A stretch of 64,000 bases of DNA from Streptosporangiaceae bacterium (GCA_025964695.1 JAOPYK010000074.1:1-64000); one strand, 5' to 3'; positions 1 through 10,575 are shown, counted from the first letter of the stretch. Notes: generated by a model not told the origin, from the letters alone. A program made the numbers and translations.

Positions 1-287
1 TGCTCGTGGCCACCATCAAGACGGCCGGCAGGCAGGGAGCCAGCCAGCAGCAGATCTGGATCTGGGGCGGGGCGGCCATCGTCGTCCTGCTGGCGCTCTC
101 CTTCGCCTGGGACGCGGTCGCCGGAAACAAGAAGGGCCAGGAGATCGAAGCCGATCTCCCCGCGGCGGAGGGCCCGGACGCCGCCGGCGGGTTCCCCGTA
201 CCGCCACTCGACGCACCCCACTACCACGGGGTCGTGGCCGGGGCTCCCGACACGACCCACAAGGAGGTCCGCAGTGGGCTTCACTGA
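1..287 (+). CDS. nuoH: NADH-quinone oxidoreductase subunit H, C-terminal end (partial)
   Basis: This is the 3' end of the membrane subunit of complex I that links the quinone site to the proton pumps. The frame is open from the window edge and reads [12 protein letters not shown], the typical end of the NuoH last-helix region. A further hydrophobic segment ([22 protein letters not shown]) and a hydrophilic acidic, proline-rich tail follow, an extension seen in actinobacterial NuoH. The stop lies 14 bases inside nuoI, so translation is probably coupled. The call rests on the short remnant plus the perfect nuoI-N order that follows. Confidence 0.85.
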   Translation, partial: LVATIKTAGRQGASQQQIWIWGGAAIVVLLALSFAWDAVAGNKKGQEIEADLPAAEGPDAAGGFPVPPLDAPHYHGVVAGAPDTTHKEVRSGLH

Positions 288-870
288 TTTCCTGAACCCT
301 GTCAAGGGCTTCGGGGTCGCCTTCCACCAGATGCTGACCAAGCCGGAGACGGTGCAGTACCCGGAGCAGAAGCTGCCGCCGGCGCCGCGTTTCCACGGCC
401 GACACCAGCTCAACCGCTGGCCGGACGGGCTGGAGAAGTGCATCGGCTGTGAGCTGTGCGCCTGGGCCTGCCCGGCGGACGCGATCTACGTCGAGGGCGG
501 CGACAACTCCGAGGAGGCGCGGTTCTCGCCGGGTGAGCGCTACGGCCGCGTCTACCAGATCAACTATCTGCGCTGCATTCTGTGCGGGCTCTGCATCGAG
601 GCCTGCCCGACCCGGGCGCTCACGATGACCAATGAGTATGAGCTCGCCGACGACAGCCGGGAGAGCCTGATCTACACCAAGGACATGCTGCTCGCGCCGT
701 TGCGCGAGGGCATGGAGCCGCCACCACACGCGATGCGGCTCGGTGAGACCGAGGAGGACTACTACCGCCTCGGTCTCAGCGACGACGCGGCGGCTCCGAA
801 GATCCCCTCCGAGGACGGCGGCCGGGCCAGCGTGGACGCGGCGGTCCGTAAGGAGGCTGAGAAAAAGTGA
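274..870 (+). CDS. nuoI: NADH-quinone oxidoreductase subunit I (two 4Fe-4S clusters)
   Basis: Peripheral-arm subunit of complex I that passes electrons to NuoB through clusters N6a and N6b. Two ferredoxin motifs are complete: [12 protein letters not shown] (Cys56, 59, 62, 66) and [12 protein letters not shown] (Cys101, 104, 107, 111). Length 198 residues is usual for actinobacteria, with a charged, disorder-like tail after about residue 150. The GTG start overlaps nuoH by 14 bases and the stop overlaps nuoJ by 4, as in a tightly coupled operon. No doubtful points. Confidence 0.97.
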   Translation: MGFTDFLNPVKGFGVAFHQMLTKPETVQYPEQKLPPAPRFHGRHQLNRWPDGLEKCIGCELCAWACPADAIYVEGGDNSEEARFSPGERYGRVYQINYLRCILCGLCIEACPTRALTMTNEYELADDSRESLIYTKDMLLAPLREGMEPPPHAMRLGETEEDYYRLGLSDDAAAPKIPSEDGGRASVDAAVRKEAEKK

Positions 871-1631
871 TCTTCTGGTTGGTCACCATCCTGTCGGTGC
901 CGGCCGCCGTGGGCATGATCTTCATGCGCAAGGCCGTGCATTCGGCGATCATGCTGGCGGTGGTGATGCTGTCGCTGGCACTGGCCTACGCGGCGCTGGA
1001 CGCACCGTTCCTGGCCTTCGTACAGGTGATCGTCTACACCGGCGCCGTGCTCATGCTCTTCCTGTTCGTGCTCATGCTGGTCGGGGTGAGCTCGACGGAC
1101 TCGCTGGTCGAGACCATCCGGGGACAGCGGCTGCTGGCCGGCATCGCGGGCATGGCGTTCGTGGTGCTGATGATCACCGGCTTCGGTCACGTCGTCCTCG
1201 GGGACGCCAAGGGCCTCAAGCAGGCCAACGCCGAGGGCAACATCTTCGGCCTGGCCAGGTTGATCTTCACCAAGTACGTCTTCGCCTTCGAGGTGACCAG
1301 CGCGCTGCTGATCACCGCCGCGCTGGGCGCGATGGTGCTGGCACACCGTGAGCGGGCCACGCCCAAGGCCACCCAGAAGCAGCTGTCCAAGGAGCGCTTC
1401 AAGCTCGGCGGCCACCCCGCGCCGCTGCCCGGGCCGGGCACCTACGCCAGGCACAACGCCGTGGACATGCCCGCCCTGCTGCCCGACGGCACCGTCTCGG
1501 AGCTGTCGGTCAACCCGGTCATCGCCCGGCGGCCGGAGACTCCGGAGCTCCACGCGGACCTGTACGGCCATACCGAGCAGGAAGCGATCGCCGAGGACGT
1601 CGCGACCGTGAAGACGGAGGTCGAGAAGTGA
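867..1631 (+). CDS. nuoJ: NADH-quinone oxidoreductase subunit J
   Basis: Membrane subunit of the proton-translocating arm. The first 170 residues form about five transmembrane helices, including the segment [23 protein letters not shown] typical of the helix that carries the pi-bulge in NuoJ. Residues after about 175 are hydrophilic and proline-rich, an extension common in actinobacteria. Start GTG overlaps the nuoI stop by 4 bases (GTGA) and the end overlaps nuoK by 4. Function is known from the family. Confidence 0.95.
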   Translation: MIFWLVTILSVPAAVGMIFMRKAVHSAIMLAVVMLSLALAYAALDAPFLAFVQVIVYTGAVLMLFLFVLMLVGVSSTDSLVETIRGQRLLAGIAGMAFVVLMITGFGHVVLGDAKGLKQANAEGNIFGLARLIFTKYVFAFEVTSALLITAALGAMVLAHRERATPKATQKQLSKERFKLGGHPAPLPGPGTYARHNAVDMPALLPDGTVSELSVNPVIARRPETPELHADLYGHTEQEAIAEDVATVKTEVEK

Positions 1632-1918
1632 ACTACCTGGTCCTCTCGGCGATCTTGTTCACCATCGGCGCGGTGGGCGTGCTCATCCGCCGCAACGCCA
1701 TCGTGGTGTTCATGTGCGTCGAGCTGATGCTCAACGCGACCAATCTGGCGTTCGTGACGTTCTCCCGTCAGCACGGCAACCTCGACGGCCAGATCATCGC
1801 CTTCTTCGTGATGGTCGTGGCCGCAGCCGAAGTCGTGGTGGGTCTGGCGATCATCATGGCGATCTTCCGAAGCCGCAGGTCCTCGTCGGTCGACGACGCG
1901 AACCTGCTGAAGTACTAG
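1628..1918 (+). CDS. nuoK: NADH-quinone oxidoreductase subunit K
   Basis: Small three-helix membrane subunit, 96 residues, an antiporter-like element of complex I. The second helix reads [17 protein letters not shown] with the buried glutamate that takes part in proton transfer in this family; a second glutamate lies in the third helix ([11 protein letters not shown]). GTG start, 4-base overlap with nuoJ. Only 11 bases separate its stop from the ATG of nuoL. Confidence 0.97.
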   Translation: MNYLVLSAILFTIGAVGVLIRRNAIVVFMCVELMLNATNLAFVTFSRQHGNLDGQIIAFFVMVVAAAEVVVGLAIIMAIFRSRRSSSVDDANLLKY

Positions 1919-1929
1919 GACGTGTGTCA

Positions 1930-3831
1930 ATGAAGGCCGTGTTGAGTGCCGAGGGCGTACAGTCCCTGGCTTGGCTCCTCATCGCCCTGCCTCTGGCCGG
2001 TGCCGCTGTCCTGCTGCTGGGTGGCCGCCGGACGGACAAGTGGGGTCATCTGTTCGCCTGCGCGATGGTGCTGGGCTCGTTCGTCGTCGGAGTGGCGGCG
2101 TTCGTACAGATGCTGGGCTACTCCGGTGAGGAGCGGGTGCGGTCGCTGCACCTCTACGAGTACTTCGTGGTGGGTTCGTTCAAGCTGGACATGGGCCTGC
2201 TGATCGACCCGCTGTCCATCAGCTTCGTGCTGCTGATCACCGGTGTGGGATCACTGATCCACATCTACTCGATCGGCTACATGGAGCACGATCCGGACCG
2301 GCGGCGATTCTTCGCCTATCTCAACCTGTTCGTGGCGGCGATGCTCCTGCTGGTGCTGGCCGACAACTACCTGGGTCTGTACATCGGCTGGGAGGGCGTC
2401 GGTCTCGCCTCGTACCTGCTGATCGGCTTCTGGCAGTACAAGCCCAGCGCGGCGGTCGCGGCCAAGAAGGCCTTCATCGTCAACCGGGTCGGTGACTTCG
2501 GTCTGTCGATCGCGATCCTGCTGATGTTCACCACCTTCGGCACGGTCGGCTTCACCGGGGTCTTCGGTGCGGTCGGCCAGGCGTCGCCGAACGTCGTCAC
2601 CGCGATGGGCCTGCTGCTGCTGCTCGGCGCCTGCGGTAAGTCCGCCCAGCTCCCGCTGCAGTCCTGGCTCCTCGACGCGATGGAGGGCCCGACTCCGGTC
2701 TCGGCCCTCATCCACGCCGCGACGATGGTCACGGCCGGCGTCTACCTCGTCGTCCGATCCCACGCGATCTTCGACCTGTCGCCGGACGCGCGGCTCGTCG
2801 TCACCATCGTCGGCGCGGCCACATTGCTGGCCGGTGCGATCATCGGTTGCGCCAAGGACGACATCAAGAAGGCCCTGGCCGGATCGACGATGTCGCAGAT
2901 CGGCTACATGATGCTGGCCGCCGGCCTCGGCAAGGCGGGCTACGTGTTCGCCATCGCGCACCTGATCGCGCACGGTTTCTTCAAGGCCGGGCTGTTCCTG
3001 GGCGCGGGCTCGGTCATGCACGCGATGAACGACGACGTGAACATGCGCAGGTACGGCGCCCTGCGCAAGGTGATGCCGGTCACCTACGGCACGTTCCTGG
3101 TCGGTTATCTCGCCATCATCGGCGTCCCGCCGTTCGCCGGCTTCTTCACCAAGGACGGCATCATCGACGCAGCCTTCGAGAAGGGCGGCACCTCCGGGAT
3201 GATCCTGGGCGGCGCGGCCATGCTCGGTGCGGTGATCACCGCCTTCTACATGTCCCGGGTGCTCTTCATGACCTTCTTCGGCGAGAAGCGCTGGGAGGAG
3301 GACGTGCATCCGCACGAGTCACCCAAGGTCATGACCATTCCGCTCGTGCTCCTGGCGATCGGCTCGCTCATCTCCGGTGGTTTCCTGATCGTGGGCAACC
3401 GCTTCGCCGACTTCCTCGCGCCCGTGCTGGGCCCCGCGGAGGTCGCCCACAAGCTGATCACTCCCTACGGGATCGTCACGCTGGTGCTGGTCCTCGCCGG
3501 GGTGGGGCTCGCCTGGCAACTGTACGGCTCTCGGCCGGTGCCACGTGAGGCGCCCAAGGGCTCGCTGGTCACCACGTTCGCCCGCCGGGACCTCTACGGC
3601 GACGCGCTCAACGAGTCCCTGGTCATGCGCCCGGGGCAGTGGGCGACCCGGCTCGCGGTGTACTTCGACAACAAGGGGGTGGACGGGGTCGTCAACGGTC
3701 TCGCCGCCGCCATCGGTGGCTCGTCCGGACGGCTCCGCAAGGTTCAGACCGGTTTCGCCCGGACGTATGCCCTGTCCATGTTCCTCGGTGCCGCCGTCCT
3801 GGTCGGCGCCCTGCTCCTGGTGAGGATCTGA
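1930..3831 (+). CDS. nuoL: NADH-quinone oxidoreductase subunit L
   Basis: Largest antiporter-like subunit of complex I, 633 residues and at least 14 membrane spans. Family segments are clear: [34 protein letters not shown], and [19 protein letters not shown]. The open frame extends 216 bases upstream into nuoK, but the protein similarity begins at [17 protein letters not shown], so I place the start at the ATG at 1930; a GTG two codons before (1924) is possible. The nuoM GTG begins one base after the stop. Confidence 0.96.
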   Translation: MKAVLSAEGVQSLAWLLIALPLAGAAVLLLGGRRTDKWGHLFACAMVLGSFVVGVAAFVQMLGYSGEERVRSLHLYEYFVVGSFKLDMGLLIDPLSISFVLLITGVGSLIHIYSIGYMEHDPDRRRFFAYLNLFVAAMLLLVLADNYLGLYIGWEGVGLASYLLIGFWQYKPSAAVAAKKAFIVNRVGDFGLSIAILLMFTTFGTVGFTGVFGAVGQASPNVVTAMGLLLLLGACGKSAQLPLQSWLLDAMEGPTPVSALIHAATMVTAGVYLVVRSHAIFDLSPDARLVVTIVGAATLLAGAIIGCAKDDIKKALAGSTMSQIGYMMLAAGLGKAGYVFAIAHLIAHGFFKAGLFLGAGSVMHAMNDDVNMRRYGALRKVMPVTYGTFLVGYLAIIGVPPFAGFFTKDGIIDAAFEKGGTSGMILGGAAMLGAVITAFYMSRVLFMTFFGEKRWEEDVHPHESPKVMTIPLVLLAIGSLISGGFLIVGNRFADFLAPVLGPAEVAHKLITPYGIVTLVLVLAGVGLAWQLYGSRPVPREAPKGSLVTTFARRDLYGDALNESLVMRPGQWATRLAVYFDNKGVDGVVNGLAAAIGGSSGRLRKVQTGFARTYALSMFLGAAVLVGALLLVRI

Positions 3832-3832
3832 C

Positions 3833-5398
3833 GTGCACCAGTTTCCCTGGCTGAGCGTCCTCATCGCGCTGCCCGCACTGGGCGCCTTCGGGGTCGCCCT
3901 CCTGCCCAAGGGCAGTGACGAGCTGGCCAAACGCTGCGCGCTGACCGTGTCCGTGGTGGTAGCGGTGCTGACGGTGGTCATGACCGCCCGGTTCTCCGCC
4001 AACGGGGATCGCTTCCAGTTCACCGAGTCGTACTGGTGGATCAAGCAGTTCGGAGTGCACTGGGGGCTCGGCGTCGACGGCGTCGCGCTGGTCCTCATCC
4101 TGCTGTCGGTCATCCTCGTACCGGTGGTCATCCTGGCGTCGTGGAACGACGCGGAACGCTCGGGCGGTGCCGCCGAGGTGGCGCCGAAGCGCTCGGTGAA
4201 GACATACTTCGCCCTGCTGCTGACCCTCGAGGCGATGATGATCGGCGTCTTCGCGGCGACAGACGTCTTCCTGTTCTACGTGTTCTTCGAGGCCATGCTG
4301 ATCCCGGTGTACTTCATCATCGGGTCCTACGGCGGCCCGCAGCGCTCGTACGCCGCGGTCAAGTTCCTGCTGTACTCGCTGTTCGGCGGGCTGCTCATGC
4401 TCGTCGCGGTGATCTGGCTCTACGTCCTGTCGGCCCGTACCGGCCAGGCCAGCTTCATGTTCGGTGACCTGGTCAAGCTGAACATCGACCCGACCACCGC
4501 CAAGTGGCTGTTCCTGGGCTTCTTCATCGCCTTCGCGATCAAGGCCCCGATGGTGCCGTTCCACACCTGGCTGCCCGACGCGGCCGGGCAGGCACCCGCC
4601 GGTGCCGCGGTGCTGCTCGTCGGCGTGCTGGACAAGGTCGGCACGTACGGGATGCTGCGGTTCTGCCTGGAGCTCTTCCCGGGCGCCGCCAAGTGGGCGA
4701 CCCCGGTCGTGATCGCGCTCGCGGTCGCCGGGATCATCTACGGTGCGGTGCTGGCCATCGGCCAGGTCGACCTCAAGCGCCTGATCGCCTACACCTCGAT
4801 CTCGCACTTCGGATTCATCATCCTGGGCATCTTCGCGATGACCTCGCAGGGGCAGTCCGGCGCCACGTTGTACATGGTCAACCACGGCTTCTCCACTGCG
4901 GCACTGTTCCTGATCGCCGGGTTCATGATCGCCCGGCGTGGTTCGGCCCGGATCGACGCGTACGGCGGCGTACAGAAGGTCGCCCCGCTGCTGGCGGGCA
5001 CCTTCCTGATCGCCGGGTTGTCGGGGCTCTCCCTGCCCGGGCTGTCGTCCTTCGTGTCGGAGTTCCTGGTGCTGGTGGGTACCTTCACCCGCTACAAGGC
5101 GCCGGCCGTGATCGCCACTCTCGGCATGATCCTGGCGGCCGTCTACATCCTGTGGATGTACCAGCGGACCATGACGGGGCCCACCCCTGAGCCGGTCAAG
5201 GGCATGAAGGACCTGTCGCGGCGTGAGCTGGTCGCGGTGGCGCCCGTCATCGCGATCATCGTGGCTCTCGGCTTCTTCCCCAAGCCGGCGCTCGATGTGA
5301 TCAACCCCTCGGTCACGCGGACGCTGGAGCGGGTCCACATGCAGGATCCCAAGCCCACTGTCGGTAATAAGCTCGCTGAAAAGGGAGTACGCCCGTGA
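3833..5398 (+). CDS. nuoM: NADH-quinone oxidoreductase subunit M
   Basis: Antiporter-like proton-pumping subunit, 521 residues, about 14 helices. Diagnostic stretches are FYVFFEAMLIPVYFIIG (conserved membrane glutamate), HTWLPDAAGQAPAGAAVLL and DLKRLIAYTSISHFGFI. In many species the segment after LPDA reads HTEAPT; AGQAPAG is the actinobacterial version. GTG start one base after nuoL; the stop overlaps the nuoN GTG by 4 bases. Confidence 0.96.
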   Translation: MHQFPWLSVLIALPALGAFGVALLPKGSDELAKRCALTVSVVVAVLTVVMTARFSANGDRFQFTESYWWIKQFGVHWGLGVDGVALVLILLSVILVPVVILASWNDAERSGGAAEVAPKRSVKTYFALLLTLEAMMIGVFAATDVFLFYVFFEAMLIPVYFIIGSYGGPQRSYAAVKFLLYSLFGGLLMLVAVIWLYVLSARTGQASFMFGDLVKLNIDPTTAKWLFLGFFIAFAIKAPMVPFHTWLPDAAGQAPAGAAVLLVGVLDKVGTYGMLRFCLELFPGAAKWATPVVIALAVAGIIYGAVLAIGQVDLKRLIAYTSISHFGFIILGIFAMTSQGQSGATLYMVNHGFSTAALFLIAGFMIARRGSARIDAYGGVQKVAPLLAGTFLIAGLSGLSLPGLSSFVSEFLVLVGTFTRYKAPAVIATLGMILAAVYILWMYQRTMTGPTPEPVKGMKDLSRRELVAVAPVIAIIVALGFFPKPALDVINPSVTRTLERVHMQDPKPTVGNKLAEKGVRP

Positions 5399-6963
5399 CC
5401 GGCCAGGTAGTGATCAACACGGTCGCGCAGGGGGACATCCCGTCCCCACACCTTGAATACGGGCAGCTGGGCCCGATGCTGCTGGTGTTCGGCGTGGCCA
5501 TCGCAGGGGTGCTGGTCGAGGCACTGGCCAACCGGGACTGGCGGCAGCCGATCCAGGTCCCCCTGGCCTTCTTCGGCCTGGCCGGCGCCTTCGTGTGGAC
5601 CCTTGTGCTGGGTTTCAAGGACAAGCCTTTCCACGTGGCAGCGGAAGGCGCGGTCGGCATCGACGGGCCCACGCTGTTCCTGCAGGGGACGATCCTGGTG
5701 CTCGCGCTGGTGAGCCTGCTGCTCATCGCCGAACGTGAGAACAGCGCCTTCACCCCGCAGGCGTCCGCCCTGCCGGGCAGTGAGGCGGAGCGGGAGAGCC
5801 TGGCCTCCGGTGCCTTCCAGTCCGAGGTCTATCCGCTGATGCTGTTCGCCGTGGGCGGAATGCTGCTGTTCCCGGCGGCCAACGACCTGCTGACCATGTT
5901 CGTCGCGCTCGAGGTCCTGTCACTGCCGCTGTACATCATGTGCGGGCTGGCCCGGCGTCGCCGGCTGCTCTCGCAGGAGGCCTCGGTCAAGTACTTCCTG
6001 CTGGGCGCGTTCTCCTCGGCCTTCTTCCTCTACGGCACGGCGCTGCTGTACGGCTACGCCGGGTCGGTGCGGTTCTCCGACATCGCCGCAGCCACCGCCC
6101 GGAATGCGGGCAGCGAGATCCTGCTGCTGGCCGGGGTGGCGCTGCTGGCGGTCGGCCTGCTGTTCAAGATCGGCGCTGTTCCCTTCCAGGCCTGGAAGCC
6201 GGACGTCTACCAGGGTGCTCCCACGCCGATCACCGCGCTGATGGCGTCCTGCACGATGGTGGCCGCCTTCGGTGCCACGCTGCGCGTGTTCTACGTGGCG
6301 CTGGAGAACCTGAAGTGGGACTGGCGGCCGATGATGTGGGGCGTCGCGATCGTCACCATGATCGTCGGCGCTGTGATCGCCATCACCCAGACAGACGTGA
6401 AGCGGATGCTCGCCTACTCCTCCATCGCGCACGCCGGTTTCCTGCTCACCGGTGTGATCGCCGTGTCCAAGGCAGGCCTTTCCGGCACACTGTTCTATCT
6501 CGCGGCGTACGGCTTCACTACGATCGGTGCCTTCGCCATCATCACCATGGTGCGCGACGCCGGCGGCGAGGCCGGTCATCTGAGCCGCTGGGCCGGGCTG
6601 GGCAAGCGTTCGCCGCTGATCGCCGGCGTCTTCGCCTTCTTCCTGCTGGCCTTCGCCGGCATCCCGCTGACCAGTGGGTTCACCGGTAAGTTCGCGGTGT
6701 TCCAGGCGGCCATCGCAGCCGGCGCCACCCCGCTGGTCATCATCGGTGTGATCTCGTCCGCGATCGCGGCCTTCTTCTACCTCCGGGTCATCGTGGTCAT
6801 GTTCTTCAACGAGCCGGAGGCCGACGGCCCCATCGTCGTCGCCAGCGTGCCGACCGCGGCGGCGGTCGCTCTGGGAGCGACGGCTACTGTTGTACTCGGT
6901 GTGCTGCCGCAGCCGATGCTCGACCTCGCCGGGCAGGCGGCTTCGCAGCTGTTCGTGCGGTAG
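5395..6963 (+). CDS. nuoN: NADH-quinone oxidoreductase subunit N
   Basis: Third antiporter-like subunit and the last gene of the nuo operon, 522 residues. Motifs include LTMFVALEVLSLPLYIM with the membrane glutamate, AWKPDVYQGAPTPITALM and TDVKRMLAYSSIAHAGF. GTG start overlaps nuoM. The next gene, a polyprenyl diphosphate synthase, starts only 30 bases on, so both may share a transcript. Confidence 0.96.
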   Translation: MTGQVVINTVAQGDIPSPHLEYGQLGPMLLVFGVAIAGVLVEALANRDWRQPIQVPLAFFGLAGAFVWTLVLGFKDKPFHVAAEGAVGIDGPTLFLQGTILVLALVSLLLIAERENSAFTPQASALPGSEAERESLASGAFQSEVYPLMLFAVGGMLLFPAANDLLTMFVALEVLSLPLYIMCGLARRRRLLSQEASVKYFLLGAFSSAFFLYGTALLYGYAGSVRFSDIAAATARNAGSEILLLAGVALLAVGLLFKIGAVPFQAWKPDVYQGAPTPITALMASCTMVAAFGATLRVFYVALENLKWDWRPMMWGVAIVTMIVGAVIAITQTDVKRMLAYSSIAHAGFLLTGVIAVSKAGLSGTLFYLAAYGFTTIGAFAIITMVRDAGGEAGHLSRWAGLGKRSPLIAGVFAFFLLAFAGIPLTSGFTGKFAVFQAAIAAGATPLVIIGVISSAIAAFFYLRVIVVMFFNEPEADGPIVVASVPTAAAVALGATATVVLGVLPQPMLDLAGQAASQLFVR

Positions 6964-6992
6964 AGGCCCTATGGGTCAAGCAGGGGGTTTGG

Positions 6993-7997
6993 GTGAGTAG
7001 TGCGGTTCCGTTCGGGCTGCCCGTTGACGATGCGCTCGCCGCGGACATGCAGGAGCGGCTCGCCGAGGTGGAGGAGCTGCTGCTCGAGTCGGTGTCCAGC
7101 GACGATGCGCTGCTCGCCGATGCCTCACGGCATCTGGTCGATGCGGGAGGCAAGCGTTTCCGGCCGATGCTGGTGCTGCTCGCCTCGCATTTCGGCGACC
7201 CTTTCGCACCCGGGATCGTACCGGCGGCGGTCGTGGTGGAGCTGACCCATCTGGCCACTCTTTACCACGATGACGTCATGGACGAGGCGGTCATGCGCCG
7301 TGGCCAGGAGTCGGCCAACAACCGGTGGACCAACACCGTGGCCATCCTCACCGGCGACTACCTCTTCGCCCGCGCGTCGGATCTGCTGGCCGATCTCGGC
7401 CCCGAGTCGGTGCGCATCCAGGCCCGTTCGTTCGCGCGGCTCGTCCGCGGCCAGATTCAGGAGACGGTCGGGCCCGCCTCGGACGCCGATCCGCTCAAGC
7501 ACTACCTGCAGGTGGTGGCGGACAAGACCGCGTCGCTGATCGCCACCTCCGGTCAGTTCGGGTCACTGCTGTCCGGCGCCCCCTCCCATGTCGTCGACAC
7601 GATCACCTCGGCCTGCGAGAAGATCGGCGTCGCCTTCCAGCTGTCCGACGACATCCTGGACATCACCTCGGAGTCCGACCAGTCGGGGAAGACCCCGGGC
7701 ACCGACCTGCGCGAGGGCATCCGCACCCTGCCGATGCACCATGTGCTGTCCGGGTTGGGCGTCGGCACCCCCGGCGACGCCCGGCTACGCGAGCTGCTGG
7801 CCACCGACCTCACCGATGACACCCTGCACGCCGAGGCGCTGGAGCTGCTGCGCGCCCACCCGGCGATGGACCGGGCAAACGCCGACCTGCGGCAATGGGC
7901 CGAGGACGCCCGGGGCGAGCTGCTCACCCTGCCTGACGTCCCGGTGCGCGCGGCCTTCGAGGGCCTCTGCGACTACGTGGTCTCCCGTACGGGCTGA
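6993..7997 (+). CDS. Trans-type polyprenyl diphosphate synthase (menaquinone side chain)
   Basis: Class I prenyltransferase of 334 residues that elongates allylic diphosphates with isopentenyl diphosphate. The first aspartate-rich motif is HDDVMD (Asp93, 94, 97) and the second is SDDILD (Asp219, 220, 223). The position five residues before the first motif is small (Ala88), which in this family allows long chains; the exact chain length is not readable. Its place right after nuoN, as in mycobacteria and streptomycetes, suggests it makes the tail of menaquinone, the electron acceptor of complex I. GTG start 30 bases after nuoN. Confidence 0.93.
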   Translation: MSSAVPFGLPVDDALAADMQERLAEVEELLLESVSSDDALLADASRHLVDAGGKRFRPMLVLLASHFGDPFAPGIVPAAVVVELTHLATLYHDDVMDEAVMRRGQESANNRWTNTVAILTGDYLFARASDLLADLGPESVRIQARSFARLVRGQIQETVGPASDADPLKHYLQVVADKTASLIATSGQFGSLLSGAPSHVVDTITSACEKIGVAFQLSDDILDITSESDQSGKTPGTDLREGIRTLPMHHVLSGLGVGTPGDARLRELLATDLTDDTLHAEALELLRAHPAMDRANADLRQWAEDARGELLTLPDVPVRAAFEGLCDYVVSRTG

Positions 7998-8040
7998 GCG
8001 TCCCGTACCCGCCGTGAGGTGAGGGCGCGCGTCGCTGAGG

Positions 8041-8964
8041 CTAGCCCTGCTGGAGCGCCGGCTCCGGCAGCGGGGCCGGCACGTTCCCGCGGTTGCGGTG
8101 GGCGGTGCGCAGACCGTTCACGCTCAAGGTGATCAAGGCAGCCCATACCAGCAGGAAGCCGGCCCAGCGGCTGGCGGGCATGGTCTCGTGCTGGACCAGC
8201 AGGCCGATGAGGAACTGCAGCACCGGCGCGAGGTACTGCAGCATTCCGAGTGTGCTCATCGGAATGCGGATGGCCGAGGCGTTGAACAGCATCAGCGGCA
8301 CCGCCGTGACCAGCCCGGTGCCCACGATCAGCAGTGCGTGGCCGGCGCCGTGGTGGCCGAAGTCGGCCGTGCCCTGCAGCTGGACGTACACCGCGTACGC
8401 CAGCGCGGGCAGGAAGATGATGAAGGTCTCGGTCGCCAGGCTCTCCGCCGACGGCATGTTCACGAACTTCTTGACCAGGCCGTAGGTCCCGAACGAGCCC
8501 GCCAGCAGCAAGGCGATCCAGGGCAGCCGGCCATAACCGATGGTCAGCACGACCACGGAGAGCGCGCCCAGGCCGACGGCCACCCACTGCCAGCGCCGCA
8601 GCCGTTCACGGAAGATCACGACCCCGAACACCACGCTGAGCAGCGGGTTGATGAAGTAGCCCAGCGACGCCTCCAGGGTGCGCCCGCTGTTGACCGCATA
8701 GATGAAGATGCCCCAGTTCACGGTGATCACCACCGCCGCCAGCGCGAGCAGCCCCAGCTTCTTCGGCTGCCGGACGAGGTCCCGTACCCACGACCAGTGG
8801 CGCCGCACCGCCAGCATCATCAGCACGGCCACCAGGGACCAGATGATCCGCTGCGCCAAGATCTCGGACGGCCCGGCCGGCTTCAACAGGGGAAAGTAGA
8901 GGGGGAATATTCCCCACATCACATATGCCGCGACTCCGAACAATATTCCGCGACGATCAACCAT
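8041..8964 (-). CDS. rarD: RarD-type EamA-family exporter
   Basis: Ten-helix drug/metabolite-type transporter of 307 residues. It opens with RRGILFGVAAYVMWGIFPLYFPLLKP, the RarD signature, and has the EamA half-repeat around QRIIWSLV and SLGYFINPLLSVVFGVVIF. RarD homologues are named for chloramphenicol sensitivity but substrates are mostly unknown. The frame stays open for another 88 codons upstream into the divergent methyltransferase gene; ATG at 8964 is chosen because family similarity starts there. Convergent with the prenyl synthase, 43 bases between stops. Confidence 0.9.
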   Translation of the reverse strand: MVDRRGILFGVAAYVMWGIFPLYFPLLKPAGPSEILAQRIIWSLVAVLMMLAVRRHWSWVRDLVRQPKKLGLLALAAVVITVNWGIFIYAVNSGRTLEASLGYFINPLLSVVFGVVIFRERLRRWQWVAVGLGALSVVVLTIGYGRLPWIALLLAGSFGTYGLVKKFVNMPSAESLATETFIIFLPALAYAVYVQLQGTADFGHHGAGHALLIVGTGLVTAVPLMLFNASAIRIPMSTLGMLQYLAPVLQFLIGLLVQHETMPASRWAGFLLVWAALITLSVNGLRTAHRNRGNVPAPLPEPALQQG

Positions 8965-9032
8965 GATCGGTAGAATATCAGGGCGTAAGCAGTCAAATGG
9001 CGTCACGCTAATGTCGATCAAGGAGAGCCCCG

Positions 9033-9650
9033 ATGACGGCGGAGAGCTACGACCGGGTGGCCCTCGACTACGCCGCACGGTTCCTGGGTGAGCTGGCGGA
9101 CAAGCCGCTCGACCGGCTGCTGCTGAACCTGCTCGCCGAACGGGTCGACGGGATGGGCGCGATCGCGGATCTGGGCTGCGGCCCCGGTCACGTGGCCCGC
9201 TATCTCCACGACCACGGCGCGCCATCACTGGGGATGGACCTGTCAGCGCGCATGGTGGAGATCGCCGCGGAGAGGCATCCGGGCATCGGCTTCCACGTGG
9301 GCGACATGCGTGCTCTGCGGGTACCCGACCAGGCCTGGGGCGGGATCGTAGCGTTCTACTCGATCATCCACCTGCCGCCCACACAGCTCGGCGAGGCCTT
9401 CAGCGAGTTCTTCAGGGTGCTGCGTCCGGGCGGAACCCTCTTGCTGTCGTTCCATCTCGGGGATGAGCTCCGGCACTTCGACGAGCTCTGGGGCCATGAG
9501 GTCTCGCTGGATTTCCAGTTCTATCAGCGAGATGTCGTGGAGAGCGCACTGGCGAAAGTCGGCTTCGCCACGGACGTCTACGTGGAGCGAAAGCCCTACG
9601 AGAGCGAGGTTTCGACCAACCGGGCCTACCTCCTGGCCCACCGGCCCTGA
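9033..9650 (+). CDS. Class I SAM-dependent methyltransferase
   Basis: Protein of 205 residues with the Rossmann SAM-binding motif IADLGCGPGHVARYL (about residues 45-59), the acidic residue after strand 2 (LGMDLS), GDMRAL after strand 3 and the motif LRPGGTLLLSFH. The substrate cannot be told; similar small stand-alone methyltransferases are annotated as UbiE/Coq5-like or generic. ATG with a near-ideal AAGGAG seven bases ahead. Divergent from the RarD gene with a 68-base shared promoter region. Confidence 0.9.
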   Translation: MTAESYDRVALDYAARFLGELADKPLDRLLLNLLAERVDGMGAIADLGCGPGHVARYLHDHGAPSLGMDLSARMVEIAAERHPGIGFHVGDMRALRVPDQAWGGIVAFYSIIHLPPTQLGEAFSEFFRVLRPGGTLLLSFHLGDELRHFDELWGHEVSLDFQFYQRDVVESALAKVGFATDVYVERKPYESEVSTNRAYLLAHRP

Positions 9651-9738
9651 TCGCCTGCCCACCGGCGTCGGCCGGACGAGGGTCTTACAAGCACGTACGA
9701 TCCGCACGTTCGGCGAGTTGGCGAGTTAGCCTGGGAAC

Positions 9739-10419
9739 GTGTTCGGATTCGCGAAGTCACAGATGGTCTCTCCGGAGAAGGCACTTCCCGGCAGGGAGGT
9801 GCCGCTGCCGGTTCCGCCGCGTCACGAGGTGCTGGGTGGTCCTCTGGCGCCTCCCTACCCGGACGGCGCGGAGGTCGCCGAGTTCGCCCTCGGGTGTTTC
9901 TGGGGCGCGGAGCGGAAGTTCTGGGAGACGCCCGGCGTGCTCTCGACCGCCGTCGGCTACGCGGGCGGTTACACGCCCAACCCCACCTACGAAGAGGTCT
10001 GCTCCGGGCTGACCGGTCACACCGAGGCCGTACGGGTCGTCTTCGACCCCACTCAGGTCTCCTACGCCGAGCTGCTGCGTGTCTTCTGGGAGACCCACGA
10101 CCCGACCCAGGGCATGCGCCAGGGCAACGACGTCGGCACCCAGTACCGCTCCGCGATCTTGTACCGCACGGAAGCGCAGCGAATCGCCGCTGAGGCCTCC
10201 CAGCACGCCTACCAGCAGGTCCTGACCGCGGTGGGCCACGACAAGATCACCACTGAGATCACCGAAGCCGGCGAGTTCTACTTCGCCGAGGACTACCACC
10301 AGCAGTACCTCTCTGCTGGCAAGAACCCCAATGGCTACTGCGGCATCGGCGGCACCGGTGTCCAGCTAGGTGACCCTACTTCGTGGTGCCCGACAGGGAT
10401 CGCGCCGACCGACGGATGA
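9739..10419 (+). CDS. msrA: Peptide methionine-(S)-S-oxide reductase
   Basis: Repairs oxidised methionine using a catalytic cysteine and thioredoxin. The active site GCFWGAE holds Cys53; [23 protein letters not shown] and the C-terminal [10 protein letters not shown] (Cys201, a likely resolving cysteine) are intact, with another cysteine at 217. Length 226 and an N-terminal extension of about 45 residues match the actinobacterial MsrA type. GTG start. No msrB lies beside it. Confidence 0.96.
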   Translation: MFGFAKSQMVSPEKALPGREVPLPVPPRHEVLGGPLAPPYPDGAEVAEFALGCFWGAERKFWETPGVLSTAVGYAGGYTPNPTYEEVCSGLTGHTEAVRVVFDPTQVSYAELLRVFWETHDPTQGMRQGNDVGTQYRSAILYRTEAQRIAAEASQHAYQQVLTAVGHDKITTEITEAGEFYFAEDYHQQYLSAGKNPNGYCGIGGTGVQLGDPTSWCPTGIAPTDG

Positions 10420-10445
10420 GGGCCCGGCACGGATGAGGGCCTGGC

Positions 10446-10575
10446 ATGGGAGGGTGTGGACTCGATCGGGTCCGAGGGATTGCTCTTGCCCTGCCCGGCG
10501 TGAACGAACGACTGAGTCACGGCGCCCCGTGCTTCTTTGTTCGGGACAGGCGGCCGGTCTGCTACTACCACGACA
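10446..10575 (+). pseudogene. N-terminal fragment of a MmcQ/YjbR-like protein
   Basis: About 43 codons read GLDRVRGIALALPGVNERLSHG then APCFFVRDRRPVCYYHDNH, which matches the start of the MmcQ/YjbR family (usual pattern: IALALPGVxERxSHGxPxFFVRxK). The family is about 115 residues, so two thirds are missing. After roughly 10575 the frame turns into arginine- and histidine-rich sequence with no family likeness. I infer a gene broken by deletion or rearrangement. The DNA-binding-like CyaY-type fold cannot form from this piece. Confidence 0.6.

Noticed and set aside
1714-1929. Upstream extension of the nuoL frame
   Set aside because: It overlaps nuoK in another frame and reads as an arginine-rich shadow; family similarity starts at 1930.
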